In this document: positions 1 through 6,234 of the stretch, piece after piece
How positions within the stretch are numbered: position 1 is the first letter of the stretch
How the letters are laid out: each line of letters begins with the position of its first letter
NCBI GenBank assembly: GCA_035539855.1
Contig: DATLHO010000137.1
Location: forward strand, 1-6,799
Length of the DNA stretch: 6,799 bases
Reading direction: 5' to 3'
DNA from: DATLHO01 sp035539855
GTDB taxonomy: Bacteria > Bacteroidota > Ignavibacteria > OLB7
Position numbers and translations under genes: made by a program
Notes under the pieces: model-generated
What the model saw: the letters and a program-made list of their open reading frames with translations, nothing else
Database searches by the model: none
What the model was told of the DNA's origin: nothing

Positions 1-1116
1 CTGCACGGCGACCGCGTTGGCGTCGGTCGAGTTCGACTCGCCGCGCACGCCGGCTGCGGTGCCGGTCGTCGCGCTGTGCGTTCCGAGCACACCGACGCCC
101 GTGCCGTTGGTCTCGCCAATGAGCGCCGTGGCCGAGCTGCCTGCGTTGTTGAGCGTATAGCGTCCGCCGCCTCCGGTGCCCGTGTTCGTCAACCACCACA
201 GCGTCAGCGGGCTGTTGAAGGTCTCCGCGTACGGGATGTTCGCCGTCAGCGGGTTCTCCCACACCGGCGTGTTGGTGCCGTTGGAGATCAGGGCGAAGCC
301 GTCGGGTGCGCCCTCGGTGTTGACCTTGGCCGCGGTCACCGCGTTGTTGGCGAGCTTCGGCGTCGTGACGTTGAGATCGATGATCTTCGCGGTCGTGATC
401 GAGAGATCGCGAATGTGATGTGTCTGAATGCCACCCTCACGGATGAACATCGTGACGAACGGACCCTGCGGCGGATCGATCACGATCGAGCCGTCGAAGT
501 TGTCGATGCGACGGATGCCGCCGCTCGAGGTGTCGGTCGAACGGATGATGAACTGGCTGCCGTTGCGCGTGACGGTCGTCGCGCCGGCGCCGAGGATCTC
601 GATGGCGCCCTGCTGGCCGTTGAAGCTAATGACGTGTCCGCCCCGGACCGCACCGGCGGTGTCGGAGGTGATCGCCGTCATCGCCCAGTCGGCGCTGTCG
701 GCGGTGACCGCCGTCTGCGCGCGCTCGGCCATCGCGGCGTTGAGCGCGTACGGCACGCTCGTGAACGCGGTGCGCGGAGCGAGCTCCGCGCCGGTGCCCA
801 CGCGCACGCCGAGCCAGTACTGCTTGTCGAACGCGACGCTGGTCGGGATGCCGTTGGGATTCGAGCTGCCGATGACGGCGTTGAAGACGCCGCGGACGAC
901 CGGCACGGTCAGCGTCTCGCTGAACAGCGCGGTGCCGCCGGCCGGGACGTCGTAGATCGCGATCGTCATCTGGGTGCTGCCGTCGGGCACGAGCACGCCG
1001 GACGCGTCGGCGAGCACGCCCTGGAAGCTGATCGTTCGAGGAACCTGCGCGAGCGCCGGCGAAAGCGCGGCGGCGAAGAGCAGGGTGAGCGTAAGAAGTT
1101 TTCGACGTGAATACAT
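1..1116 (-). CDS. Secreted fibre-like surface protein, partial (C-terminus beyond left edge)
   Basis: The frame is open for 372 codons from ATG 1116 to the window edge with no stop, so the C-terminus is missing. Residues 1-23 form a signal peptide (basic MYSRRK, hydrophobic core, cleavage near ALA-Q). Residues 27-125 (RTISFQGVLAD... to ...VPYALNAA) look like the beta-rich N-terminal module common in long secreted proteins of Bacteroidota-like genomes, some of which end in tail-fibre or S74-type chaperone domains. Residues 235-265 contain three tandem units of about 10 residues (IRDLSITTAKI, IDLNVTTPKL, ANNAVTAAKV), as in trimeric phage-fibre-like stalks. Residues 331-372 begin Gly-rich repeats (GVGVLG, AGVRGES). 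ATG 1116 is chosen because AGGGGT lies 5 bases upstream; an in-frame ATG at 1140 would add eight residues but has no comparable site. A 149-base gap separates it from the upstream T9SS gene, with no clear terminator between. The role (surface fibre or adhesin) is inferred from architecture only. Confidence 0.8.
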   Translation of the reverse strand, partial: MYSRRKLLTLTLLFAAALSPALAQVPRTISFQGVLADASGVLVPDGSTQMTIAIYDVPAGGTALFSETLTVPVVRGVFNAVIGSSNPNGIPTSVAFDKQYWLGVRVGTGAELAPRTAFTSVPYALNAAMAERAQTAVTADSADWAMTAITSDTAGAVRGGHVISFNGQQGAIEILGAGATTVTRNGSQFIIRSTDTSSGGIRRIDNFDGSIVIDPPQGPFVTMFIREGGIQTHHIRDLSITTAKIIDLNVTTPKLANNAVTAAKVNTEGAPDGFALISNGTNTPVWENPLTANIPYAETFNSPLTLWWLTNTGTGGGGRYTLNNAGSSATALIGETNGTGVGVLGTHSATTGTAAGVRGESNSTDANAVAVQ

Positions 1117-1121
1117 TGATG

Positions 1122-1127
1122 ACCCCT
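1122..1127 (-). promoter_or_regulatory. Ribosome binding site for the fibre-like gene
   Basis: On the minus strand AGGGGT lies 5 bases before ATG 1116. It favours this start over the in-frame ATG at 1140. Confidence 0.6.
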
Positions 1128-1265
1128 GGGATCGAAACATGAGGGCTAGTGGACGAAACGTGTGCGATGGACCGCGTGCCCCCGGCGCGCCGCAACGACC
1201 CGCGGGCGGTCGCGTCGGGCTCCGGACGGAATGCACGAGAAACGTCGCCGTCTGTCGTGTAATGG

Positions 1266-1808
1266 TTACTTCAGGACCCGCATCTGCGAAGCCGAGCGCG
1301 TGCCGTTGGCGATGAGGACCAGGAGGTAGTCGCCGCTCTCGAGCTTCCGGGCAGGAAGTTCGACGGTAACCGTTCCGGCCTCGCGCCAGCCGTTGATGAG
1401 CTCAAGGCGCTGCTGCCCGAGCCCGTCGAAGACGCTCAACTGGACGTCGCCGCTGGCCGGCAGCACCACGCTGACGATCGCGACGTCGACGACAGGATTC
1501 GGCGCAACCCGCACGCTGGCCGCCATGCCGGTGACCGCGGTGGAGTACTCCTCGCGCACGGCGTTCGGGTTGTTCGGGTTCGGATACGTGAACCAGAATC
1601 CGAGATAGCCGATGTGGCTGCTCGAGCTGCTGCGCCCGATGATCGTCTGACCGATCGTGCCGGCCAGCAGGTGGTCGCCCGCCATCGCAGAAGCGCCGGA
1701 GCCGATCACCTGTCGGATGATCTGCGTCTGCGCCTCGAGCGCGGGACCCGACGCGACCAGCGCGAAGAGTATCAGCAGGAAAAGTGTAGGCGGATGTCGT
1801 CGTCGCAT
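1266..1808 (-). CDS. Small secreted protein with T9SS type A C-terminal sorting domain
   Basis: The product has 180 residues. Residues 1-27 are a signal peptide (MRRR, then a long Leu-rich core, then EAQ). Residues 29-76 carry the pattern IIRQVIGSG...GTIGQTIIG...GYLGFWF, a short Gly-rich module often seen in surface proteins of T9SS-bearing lineages. Residues 98-180 match the Por secretion-system C-terminal domain: an APNPVVD start, a beta-strand series with LSVFDGLGQ and LESGDYLLVL, and a terminal MRVLK. In known T9SS organisms this domain directs transport across the outer membrane and is then removed by the sortase, with or without attachment to A-LPS; which applies here is unknown. The start is ATG 1808, because GGAGGT sits 4 bases upstream and the signal peptide begins there. 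The frame is open upstream to 1865, but that would bury the signal peptide. What is odd is the size: only about 70 residues lie between signal peptide and sorting domain. The passenger function is not recognised. Confidence 0.88.
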   Translation of the reverse strand: MRRRHPPTLFLLILFALVASGPALEAQTQIIRQVIGSGASAMAGDHLLAGTIGQTIIGRSSSSSHIGYLGFWFTYPNPNNPNAVREEYSTAVTGMAASVRVAPNPVVDVAIVSVVLPASGDVQLSVFDGLGQQRLELINGWREAGTVTVELPARKLESGDYLLVLIANGTRSASQMRVLK

Positions 1809-1812
1809 CGTG

Positions 1813-1818
1813 ACCTCC
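1813..1818 (-). promoter_or_regulatory. Ribosome binding site deciding the T9SS cargo start
   Basis: On the minus strand a perfect GGAGGT lies 4 bases before ATG 1808. The longer in-frame starts at 1865 and 1820 lack such a site, and 1820 overlaps it. Confidence 0.7.
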
Positions 1819-2000
1819 ATCACGGACGAGTGAGTACGGAGCGATTCGCGTCGGTCGACGGCCATGACGGCGCTGCCGACCGGAACGATCGATGAACGTG
1901 CAGTGCGTACGCGCCGCTTCCACGCGGTATCGTGACGCCTCTATCGAAAAGCACTGCGAAGCGCAGGCTCAACGAGTCTGTGTCAATGGAGGAGTTATGT

Positions 2001-2102
2001 GGGGGATTGGGGGGACTATCCCTTCCGACCGGTGCGTGGGGGACCGGGGCGCGTCCAAAAGGGAGGACCTGCGTGGATGCGCGCTCGAATGCGCCGGGGG
2101 GG
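2001..2102 (+). other. Cluster of long G runs, possible G-quadruplex
   Basis: The plus strand carries G runs at 2001-2005 (5), 2009-2014 (6), 2038-2042 (5), 2046-2049 (4), 2061-2063 (3) and 2096-2102 (7). The first two are separated by only ATT and the next two by ACC. The surrounding high-GC coding DNA rarely has runs longer than four. Four runs within 2001-2049 could fold as a quadruplex with one long loop of 23 bases. The runs lie between divergent genes. A regulatory role is inference. Confidence 0.4.
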
Positions 2103-2208
2103 TGGCGCCGCGCGAAGTTAGCAACAATCGGCCGGAATGCAACTGCGTGTTCGGAACGTGATCGCACTTAAACGCATCCGGCATGCGTCACCTCATAGTG
2201 GTTCCGAT

Positions 2209-2243
2209 CGCCCGGTTCGCCGGGCGCCCGCGTCGCGGCGGGC
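2209..2243 (+). other. Two adjacent GC-rich hairpins
   Basis: A perfect 7-bp stem CGCCCGG (2209-2215) / CCGGGCG (2220-2226) closes a TTCG loop. A second perfect 6-bp stem GCCCGC (2226-2231) / GCGGGC (2238-2243) follows and shares base 2226. No T run follows, so this is not an ordinary intrinsic terminator for the plus strand. It lies about 100 bases before the GTG start of the first M16 gene and could be a leader structure or operator if transcription begins upstream of it. Confidence 0.4.
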
Positions 2244-2257
2244 TAATCGTCGCTCTG

Positions 2258-2297
2258 TTGTTGGGGGAGCCTCCGCACGGCATCTATCGTATATTCC
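2258..2297 (+). promoter_or_regulatory. Candidate promoter of the M16 operon
   Basis: This short A/T-rich patch stands out in GC-rich DNA. TTG repeats lie at 2258-2263. TATCGT (2285-2290) follows TTGGGG (2261-2266) at 18 bases, and TATATTCC (2290-2297) partly resembles the Bacteroidota -7 element TAnnTTTG. It lies about 40-50 bases before GTG 2339, a reasonable leader length. The match to any one consensus is weak, so the exact elements are uncertain. Confidence 0.3.
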
Positions 2298-2338
2298 CCC
2301 TTCGCCTCCAGAACCAGCGTTTTCACAGGTATTCGAAC

Positions 2339-3754
2339 GTGATCAGACTGACCAAGCATCCATCCGCCGGCATCGCTCGCGCGGCCGGTCGCTGCGCCGC
2401 GCTCACCGCGCTGCTCCTCGTGCTGCTCGGCGGCGCCGCGAGCGCGCAGATGAAGGCTCCGGAGAAGGAGTTCACCCGCTTCACGCTCGACAACGGCCTC
2501 GAGGTCGTCGTCATCGAGAACCGGCTCGTGCCGATCGCGACCGTCGAGCTCGCCGTGCGCAACGGGTCGTTCACCGAGGGACCCGAGTACTCCGGCCTGT
2601 CGCACCTCTACGAACACATGTTCTTCAAGGGCAACAGCCGCTACGCCGACATGGGTGAGTTCCTGACGATGCTCGGCAGCATCGGCGCCGCCTGGAACGC
2701 GACCACGCGCGAGGAGGTGGTCTACTACTACTTCACGCTTCCGGTCGCCAACCTCGAGCGCGGGATGGAGGAGATGGCCAACACGGTGCAGACCCCGCGG
2801 TTCGAGCCGGCCGCGCTCGAGAAGGAGCGCGAGGTCGTCATCGGCGAGCTCACGCGCTTCGAGTCCGATCCCTTCTATGAGTTCAACCGCGCGATGGACA
2901 AGGCCACCTGGGGCGACTACGTCACGCGCAAGCAGAAGGAGGGACAGCGCGCGGTGATCCAGACCGCGACGGTCGAGAAGATGCGCGCCATCCAGCAGAA
3001 GTACTATCTGCCGAACAACTCGCTGCTGATCGTCGCCGGCGACGTCGACTCGGCCGGCGTCGCGACGCTCGCGCGCCGCTACTTCAGCACGTGGAAGCGC
3101 GGCGCCGATCCGTTCGTGGCCGAGCCCGTCGCGCGACCGAAGCCGCTGACCGAGAAGCAGCTCGTCGTCGTGCCGGCGCCCGGAGCCGACCTGGCCCAGG
3201 TGCAGTACCAGTGGCACGGTCCGTCGATCGGTCTCGACGACGAGGCCACGTACGCCGCCGACGTCCTGATCTTCATCCTGCAGCAGCAGCAGTCGCGCTT
3301 CCAGCGTCGGCTCGTCGAGAGCGGCCTGGCGCAGGGCGCGGGGCTCAACTACTACACGCAGCGCTACGTCGGACCGATCTCCGCCCAGGTCGTCACGACG
3401 CCGGAGAAGACGCAGGAGGCGCTCAAGGCGCTGTGGGCCGAGATCCAGGAGCTCGACTCCCCTGGGTACTTCACCGACGAGGAGCTCGAGACCGCGAAGC
3501 AGATCCTGCGCATCAACGCGCTGTACGAGAGTGAGCAGACGACCGACTGGGTGCACTCGCTGAGCTTCTGGTGGAGCACCGCCGGCATCGAGTACTACCG
3601 CACGTACATCGACAAGCTCCTCGAGGTCTCCCGCGAGGACATCCAGCGCTACGTTCGAACCTACATCAAGGGCAAGCCCTACGTGCTTGGCATCAGCACC
3701 AACCCGCAGGCACTCGAGAAGCTGAATCTCAATCCGAAGGGGGTGCTCCAGTAA
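2339..3754 (+). CDS. Exported M16-family zinc metallopeptidase, catalytic subunit
   Basis: The protein has 471 residues. M16 peptidases cleave peptides or unfolded segments inside a clam-shell chamber. Residues 1-36 are a signal peptide (MIRLTKHPSAG, Ala/Leu core, ASA-Q) without a lipobox, so it is probably periplasmic. The N-terminal M16 domain covers roughly 45-190. The zinc motif HLYEH is at 89-93, and the third ligand E170 lies in EREVVIGEL, exactly 76 residues after H93, as in the family signature HXXEH-X76-E. WNATT (about 119-123) is another family-typical segment. The C-terminal M16 domain starts near YLPNNSLLIVAGDVD (223-237). The Arg/Tyr pair usual in that domain is absent: the aligned positions are L325 and Q332 in LVESGLAQ. 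GTG 2339 is chosen because the signal peptide begins there; the frame is open back to ATG 2183, but that extension would bury the signal and cover the candidate promoter. The stop overlaps the next gene, so the two are probably translated together. Confidence 0.94.
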   Translation: MIRLTKHPSAGIARAAGRCAALTALLLVLLGGAASAQMKAPEKEFTRFTLDNGLEVVVIENRLVPIATVELAVRNGSFTEGPEYSGLSHLYEHMFFKGNSRYADMGEFLTMLGSIGAAWNATTREEVVYYYFTLPVANLERGMEEMANTVQTPRFEPAALEKEREVVIGELTRFESDPFYEFNRAMDKATWGDYVTRKQKEGQRAVIQTATVEKMRAIQQKYYLPNNSLLIVAGDVDSAGVATLARRYFSTWKRGADPFVAEPVARPKPLTEKQLVVVPAPGADLAQVQYQWHGPSIGLDDEATYAADVLIFILQQQQSRFQRRLVESGLAQGAGLNYYTQRYVGPISAQVVTTPEKTQEALKALWAEIQELDSPGYFTDEELETAKQILRINALYESEQTTDWVHSLSFWWSTAGIEYYRTYIDKLLEVSREDIQRYVRTYIKGKPYVLGISTNPQALEKLNLNPKGVLQ

Positions 3755-5184
3755 TGGCAACCGTGAACACGAAGGAACCGATGAGAATGCACGGAAGGTC
3801 GCTCCGAACGCTCGCACTGTCGATCGCGACGCTCGCCGTTGCGATGCTCGTCTCGCCGGCTGCGCGCGCGCAGTCCGACGACGAGCAGCGCCAGCCGGGC
3901 ATCGTCTACCGCGGCGCGCCGACGAACGTCAAGGAGTTCACCGTCGGCGGCATCGACGTGATCCTGCGGCCGACCGGCAAGGCCAACCACGTCATCGCCG
4001 CGAAGCTTTTCATCCGCGGCGCGGTCACCGCGCTGCCCGAGGGCGCCTCACCGGCGCTCGAGGAGCTCGCCCTGGCGCTGCCGCCGATGAGCGGTCCGAA
4101 GGGCATGACGAAGGTCGAATACCGTCGCACGATCGACCGCATGGTTACGGGGATCATCCCCGGAGCCGGCCGCGACTTCTCGACGATGACGCTGCGCTGC
4201 ATCGACGAGAAGTTCAACGAGTCGTGGGATCTTTTCACGGGCGTCATCATGCGACCGCAGTTCGACGCGGTCGAGCTTCGCAACGCCGTCGAGGCGCAGT
4301 TGCTGTCGGTGCGCAACCGCTACTCGAGTCCCGGCGCCTACGCGGCCTACCTGGCCGACAGTGCGTTCTTCGCCGGCCACCCGTACGGCCGCTTCGACAC
4401 CGAGGCCGACATCAAGCGGATCACGCCGAAGATGCTCGAGGAGCACTACCGCCGGCTCTTCGTGAAGTCGCGCCTGCTGCTGGTCGTCGTCGGCAACGTC
4501 GACTCGGCCGACCTGCACCGCAAGGTCGCCGCGTCGTTTGCGAAGCTGCCGATGGGCAGCTACGTCGAGCAGCCGCTGCCGGTGCCGCCGGCGGCGAGCG
4601 AGCCGCGCGTGATCGTGCGCGCTCCGGTCGGCAATCGCGATGAAGTCCCGACGAACTACATCATCGCGCGCTTCATGGCGCCGAACCGCGACGACTCGCT
4701 CTACTATCCGATGATGCGACTGGCGGTGTTCCTTTCCGGCTCGCTCTTCCGCGAGGTCCGCATGGAGCGCAATCTCAGCTACGCTCCGGATGCCGACGCG
4801 AACTTCGGCAAGACCTCCTTCGGCGAGATCTCGATGCAGACGACGCTGCCCGATTCCGCGTGGCGCGTAACGATGGAGCAGGTCGACTTCTTCCGCCGCT
4901 ACGTGATCGCCGACCAGTACATCACGTCGGGGCTCAGCGCGTGGATCACGAACACGTACATGCGCGAGCAGACCAACGAGTCGCAAGCCAACGAGCTGGG
5001 CGTCGCACAGCTCTACACCGGATCGTGGACCAACGCGTTCCGCACGATCGAGGCGATCCAGAAGATGACCCCGGAGCAGCTCAACGAGGCCGCCCAGCGG
5101 TACCTCCGGAACATGACCGTCGTGATCGTCGGCGACCCGTCGCGGATCACGCCGGCGGAGTATCTCGAGGCGGAGGAGGGGTGA
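3754..5184 (+). CDS. Exported M16-family peptidase-like partner subunit (zinc site lost, Arg/Tyr pair kept)
   Basis: The protein has 476 residues. A signal peptide ends near AARA-Q (39/40). The N-terminal M16-like domain spans about 60-200, but the zinc motif is replaced by PALEE (100-104): both histidines are gone and only the middle glutamate remains, so it should not bind catalytic zinc. The C-terminal domain starts near LLLVVVGNVDSADL (241-254). It contains VRMERNLSY (335-343), which matches the family motif VREKRGLAY and keeps R336 and Y343, the pair that binds substrate in active M16 enzymes. Such partner subunits complete the active site of a zinc-binding subunit in bacterial M16B heterodimers and in the mitochondrial processing peptidase. 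ATG 3754 overlaps the preceding stop as TAATG, with a GGGGG run about 10 bases upstream. ATG 3781, with GAAGGA 4 bases upstream, is an equally possible start and leaves a more compact signal peptide. The role as partner of the upstream protein is inferred but well supported by the residue pattern. Confidence 0.92.
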   Translation: MATVNTKEPMRMHGRSLRTLALSIATLAVAMLVSPAARAQSDDEQRQPGIVYRGAPTNVKEFTVGGIDVILRPTGKANHVIAAKLFIRGAVTALPEGASPALEELALALPPMSGPKGMTKVEYRRTIDRMVTGIIPGAGRDFSTMTLRCIDEKFNESWDLFTGVIMRPQFDAVELRNAVEAQLLSVRNRYSSPGAYAAYLADSAFFAGHPYGRFDTEADIKRITPKMLEEHYRRLFVKSRLLLVVVGNVDSADLHRKVAASFAKLPMGSYVEQPLPVPPAASEPRVIVRAPVGNRDEVPTNYIIARFMAPNRDDSLYYPMMRLAVFLSGSLFREVRMERNLSYAPDADANFGKTSFGEISMQTTLPDSAWRVTMEQVDFFRRYVIADQYITSGLSAWITNTYMREQTNESQANELGVAQLYTGSWTNAFRTIEAIQKMTPEQLNEAAQRYLRNMTVVIVGDPSRITPAEYLEAEEG

Positions 5185-5261
5185 TCGCCGGGAAGGCGCG
5201 CGGGGGAGCGTGAGTCGAATCAACGCTCCGGTGCGACGGGTTCAAGACAGCAGTCACAGCG

Positions 5262-5300
5262 AGAGGCGGCGCCCTGGTGAGCGCCGCCTCTGTGCGTTTT
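5262..5300 (+). terminator. Intrinsic terminator after the M16 operon
   Basis: A perfect 11-bp stem AGAGGCGGCGC (5262-5272) / GCGCCGCCTCT (5281-5291) encloses an 8-base loop and is followed by TTTT at 5297-5300. It lies 77 bases after the stop of the second M16 gene and 12 bases beyond the convergent gene's stop codon. The T run is short and five bases from the stem. The minus strand has no T run after the stem, but the hairpin may still limit readthrough from both sides. Confidence 0.78.
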
Positions 5301-5312
5301 GTCGCCGGGCAG

Positions 5313-5750
5313 TTACGGAGCCTCCCGGTCGGGAACTCCCGGAACGTTCGTGTCGGAGTCGCCGCGTCTGAGCGCGAGTCGTGCCTCCGACGCGAGGCTC
5401 TCGTAGTTGCTTCGGATGATGTCGAGCTTCTCCTCGTCCAGCTCTTCGAGATCGAGCAGCGCGTTGTGCGCGCCCTGGGTCGCGCGGATCAGCTCGTCGA
5501 GCTTCACCTGCATCGCCTCGCTGTCGCGGTTCTGCGTGTTCTGAATCAGGAAGACCATCAGGAAGGTGATGACCGTGGTGCCGGTATTGATCACGAGCTG
5601 CCACGTATCGCTGTAGTCGAAGATCGGTCCGGTGAGCGACCAGACGATGATGATCGCGACGGCGATTCCGAACGTCGCTGGCTGTCCAGCGCGGCGCGCG
5701 GTTGCCTTCGCGAAGCGCGTGAACCACGATGTCGTGCGTGTCGGTTTCAT
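5313..5750 (-). CDS. Low-affinity iron permease family membrane protein
   Basis: The protein has 145 residues. Two transmembrane helices are visible at about 24-43 and 49-70, after a basic N-terminus. The stretch from SDTWQLVINTGTTV through FLIQNTQNRD (47-76) is highly characteristic of the bacterial low-affinity iron permease family (PF04120, related in name to yeast Fet4). A charged helix follows (MQVKLDELIRAT, then LLDLEELDEEKLDIIRSN, about 80-114), probably cytoplasmic and coiled-coil-like. The family annotation implies metal transport in the inner membrane, but two helices is few for a transporter, so oligomerisation or another role is possible. ATG 5750 overlaps the upstream Nudix stop as ATGA, and GGGAGA lies 7 bases upstream. 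It is the last gene of a three-gene operon. Length and domain look intact. Confidence 0.92.
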   Translation of the reverse strand: MKPTRTTSWFTRFAKATARRAGQPATFGIAVAIIIVWSLTGPIFDYSDTWQLVINTGTTVITFLMVFLIQNTQNRDSEAMQVKLDELIRATQGAHNALLDLEELDEEKLDIIRSNYESLASEARLALRRGDSDTNVPGVPDREAP

Positions 5751-6199
5751 CCGCTGGTCTCCCGCTCGAGGCGGCGATTCAATTCCCAGAGTGCGGTTCG
5801 GTTGCTATCGAAGGTCGCGCGGCGCGTCGCCTCGTCGTAGTCGAGCCATTCGACGGCGCGATGCTCCGCGGCAATTGAGATCGCAGCGTCGATGACCTCG
5901 ATGCCGAAGCTGTGCTCCGGCACGACGTGCACGTTCGAGCCCCACTGCTCATGTCCCGCGAAGTGCACGACCGGGATCGAGGCAATCGCGTCGAGCTCGA
6001 TCATGCGAGACGTGGGAGCCAGCCCGGCCTCCTCGTGCGCCTCGCGCCGAGCGGCGTCGATCGGGAGCTCGCCGGACTCGCCGCCGCCGGCGATCCACTG
6101 CCAGACGTCGGCGTCGGCGCGAAGGAACAGCGCGTAGCGAACGCCGTCGGCCGTGCGGCGAAAGGGGATGACCAGAACCTGGAAGGGTGCGCGGGACAC
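5747..6199 (-). CDS. Nudix hydrolase, NudB-like (dihydroneopterin triphosphate pyrophosphatase type)
   Basis: With the chosen GTG start the protein has 150 residues, the usual size of a single Nudix domain. The Nudix box G-X5-E-X7-REUXEEXGU is complete at 38-60: G38, E44, then REAHEEAGL (52-60), whose glutamates bind the metal. These enzymes split nucleoside-diphosphate-linked substrates into a monophosphate plus pyrophosphate or another group. VWQWIAGGGESGE, the segment EHSFGIEV (95-102), and EHRAVEWLDYDEA with a following N-R-x-A-L resemble E. coli NudB, which removes pyrophosphate from dihydroneopterin triphosphate in folate synthesis; this subfamily call is tentative. GTG 6199 is preferred because the domain starts directly after it (SRAPFQVLVIPFRR) and GGAG lies upstream. 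The open frame to 6325 would overlap the preceding YetF gene by about 90 bases and encodes an unlikely His/Arg-rich tail. The gene overlaps the iron permease gene by four bases. Confidence 0.92.
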   Translation of the reverse strand: MSRAPFQVLVIPFRRTADGVRYALFLRADADVWQWIAGGGESGELPIDAARREAHEEAGLAPTSRMIELDAIASIPVVHFAGHEQWGSNVHVVPEHSFGIEVIDAAISIAAEHRAVEWLDYDEATRRATFDSNRTALWELNRRLERETSG

Positions 6200-6234
6200 C
6201 GGACGCTCCGGATGGTTGTTCTGTCGCAGACCCG

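Larger units (their letters stand above)
1809..2338. other. Divergent intergenic region, no convincing gene
   Basis: About 530 bases separate the leftward T9SS gene from the rightward M16 operon. Short open frames exist on both strands, but their products are low-complexity and Arg/Pro/Ser-rich, with no domain and no good ribosome binding site; I regard them as chance frames. The region must hold both divergent promoters. On the minus strand a perfect TTGACA (1981-1986) is present but has no matching -10 at 17 bases; a weaker TTGAGC (1967-1972) with TTCGAT (1943-1948) is possible. The G-run cluster, the paired hairpins and the plus-strand promoter candidate are listed separately. An imperfect inverted repeat (CGGTCG 1852-1857 with CGACCG 1877-1882) lies in the likely leader of the T9SS gene. 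Confidence 0.6.

Noticed and set aside
76..1110. Plus-strand open frame of 344 codons at the left end
   Set aside because: It is Arg/Asp/Ala-rich without any domain and is the shadow of the minus-strand fibre-like gene, which has a signal peptide, a ribosome site and repeats.
1199..1206. Palindromes CCCGCGGG and GGCGCGCC (1184-1191) between the two left genes, as possible terminator stems
   Set aside because: They are short self-complementary GC palindromes with no loop and no T run; expected by chance at this base composition.
1981..1986. Perfect TTGACA on the minus strand as a -35 box for the T9SS gene
   Set aside because: At 16-18 bases downstream there is no -10-like hexamer, and lineages with T9SS generally use a different promoter consensus, so a single hexamer is not enough to call a promoter.
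1932..2171. Small plus-strand frame with a Gly-rich internal start at 1985 (MEELCGGLGG...), which could suggest a short peptide precursor
   Set aside because: There is no ribosome binding site, no partner maturation gene nearby, and the Gly residues simply follow from the G runs; other frames there are equally open.
2160..2243. GGTTCG within a hairpin, resembling a tRNA T-arm
   Set aside because: The GGTTCRA consensus is not completed, and no anticodon arm, acceptor stem or CCA end can be built around it.
2243..3817. Long open frame (524 codons) on the minus strand opposite the first M16 gene
   Set aside because: Its product is Arg/Leu/Asp/Val-rich with no domain and lies entirely antisense to a gene with clear M16 motifs. 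High GC at third codon positions removes stops from the opposite frame.
4048..5223. Open frame of 391 codons on the minus strand opposite the second M16 gene
   Set aside because: It has the same antisense pattern: low-complexity Arg/His/Val composition, no recognisable motif, and full overlap with a well-supported gene.
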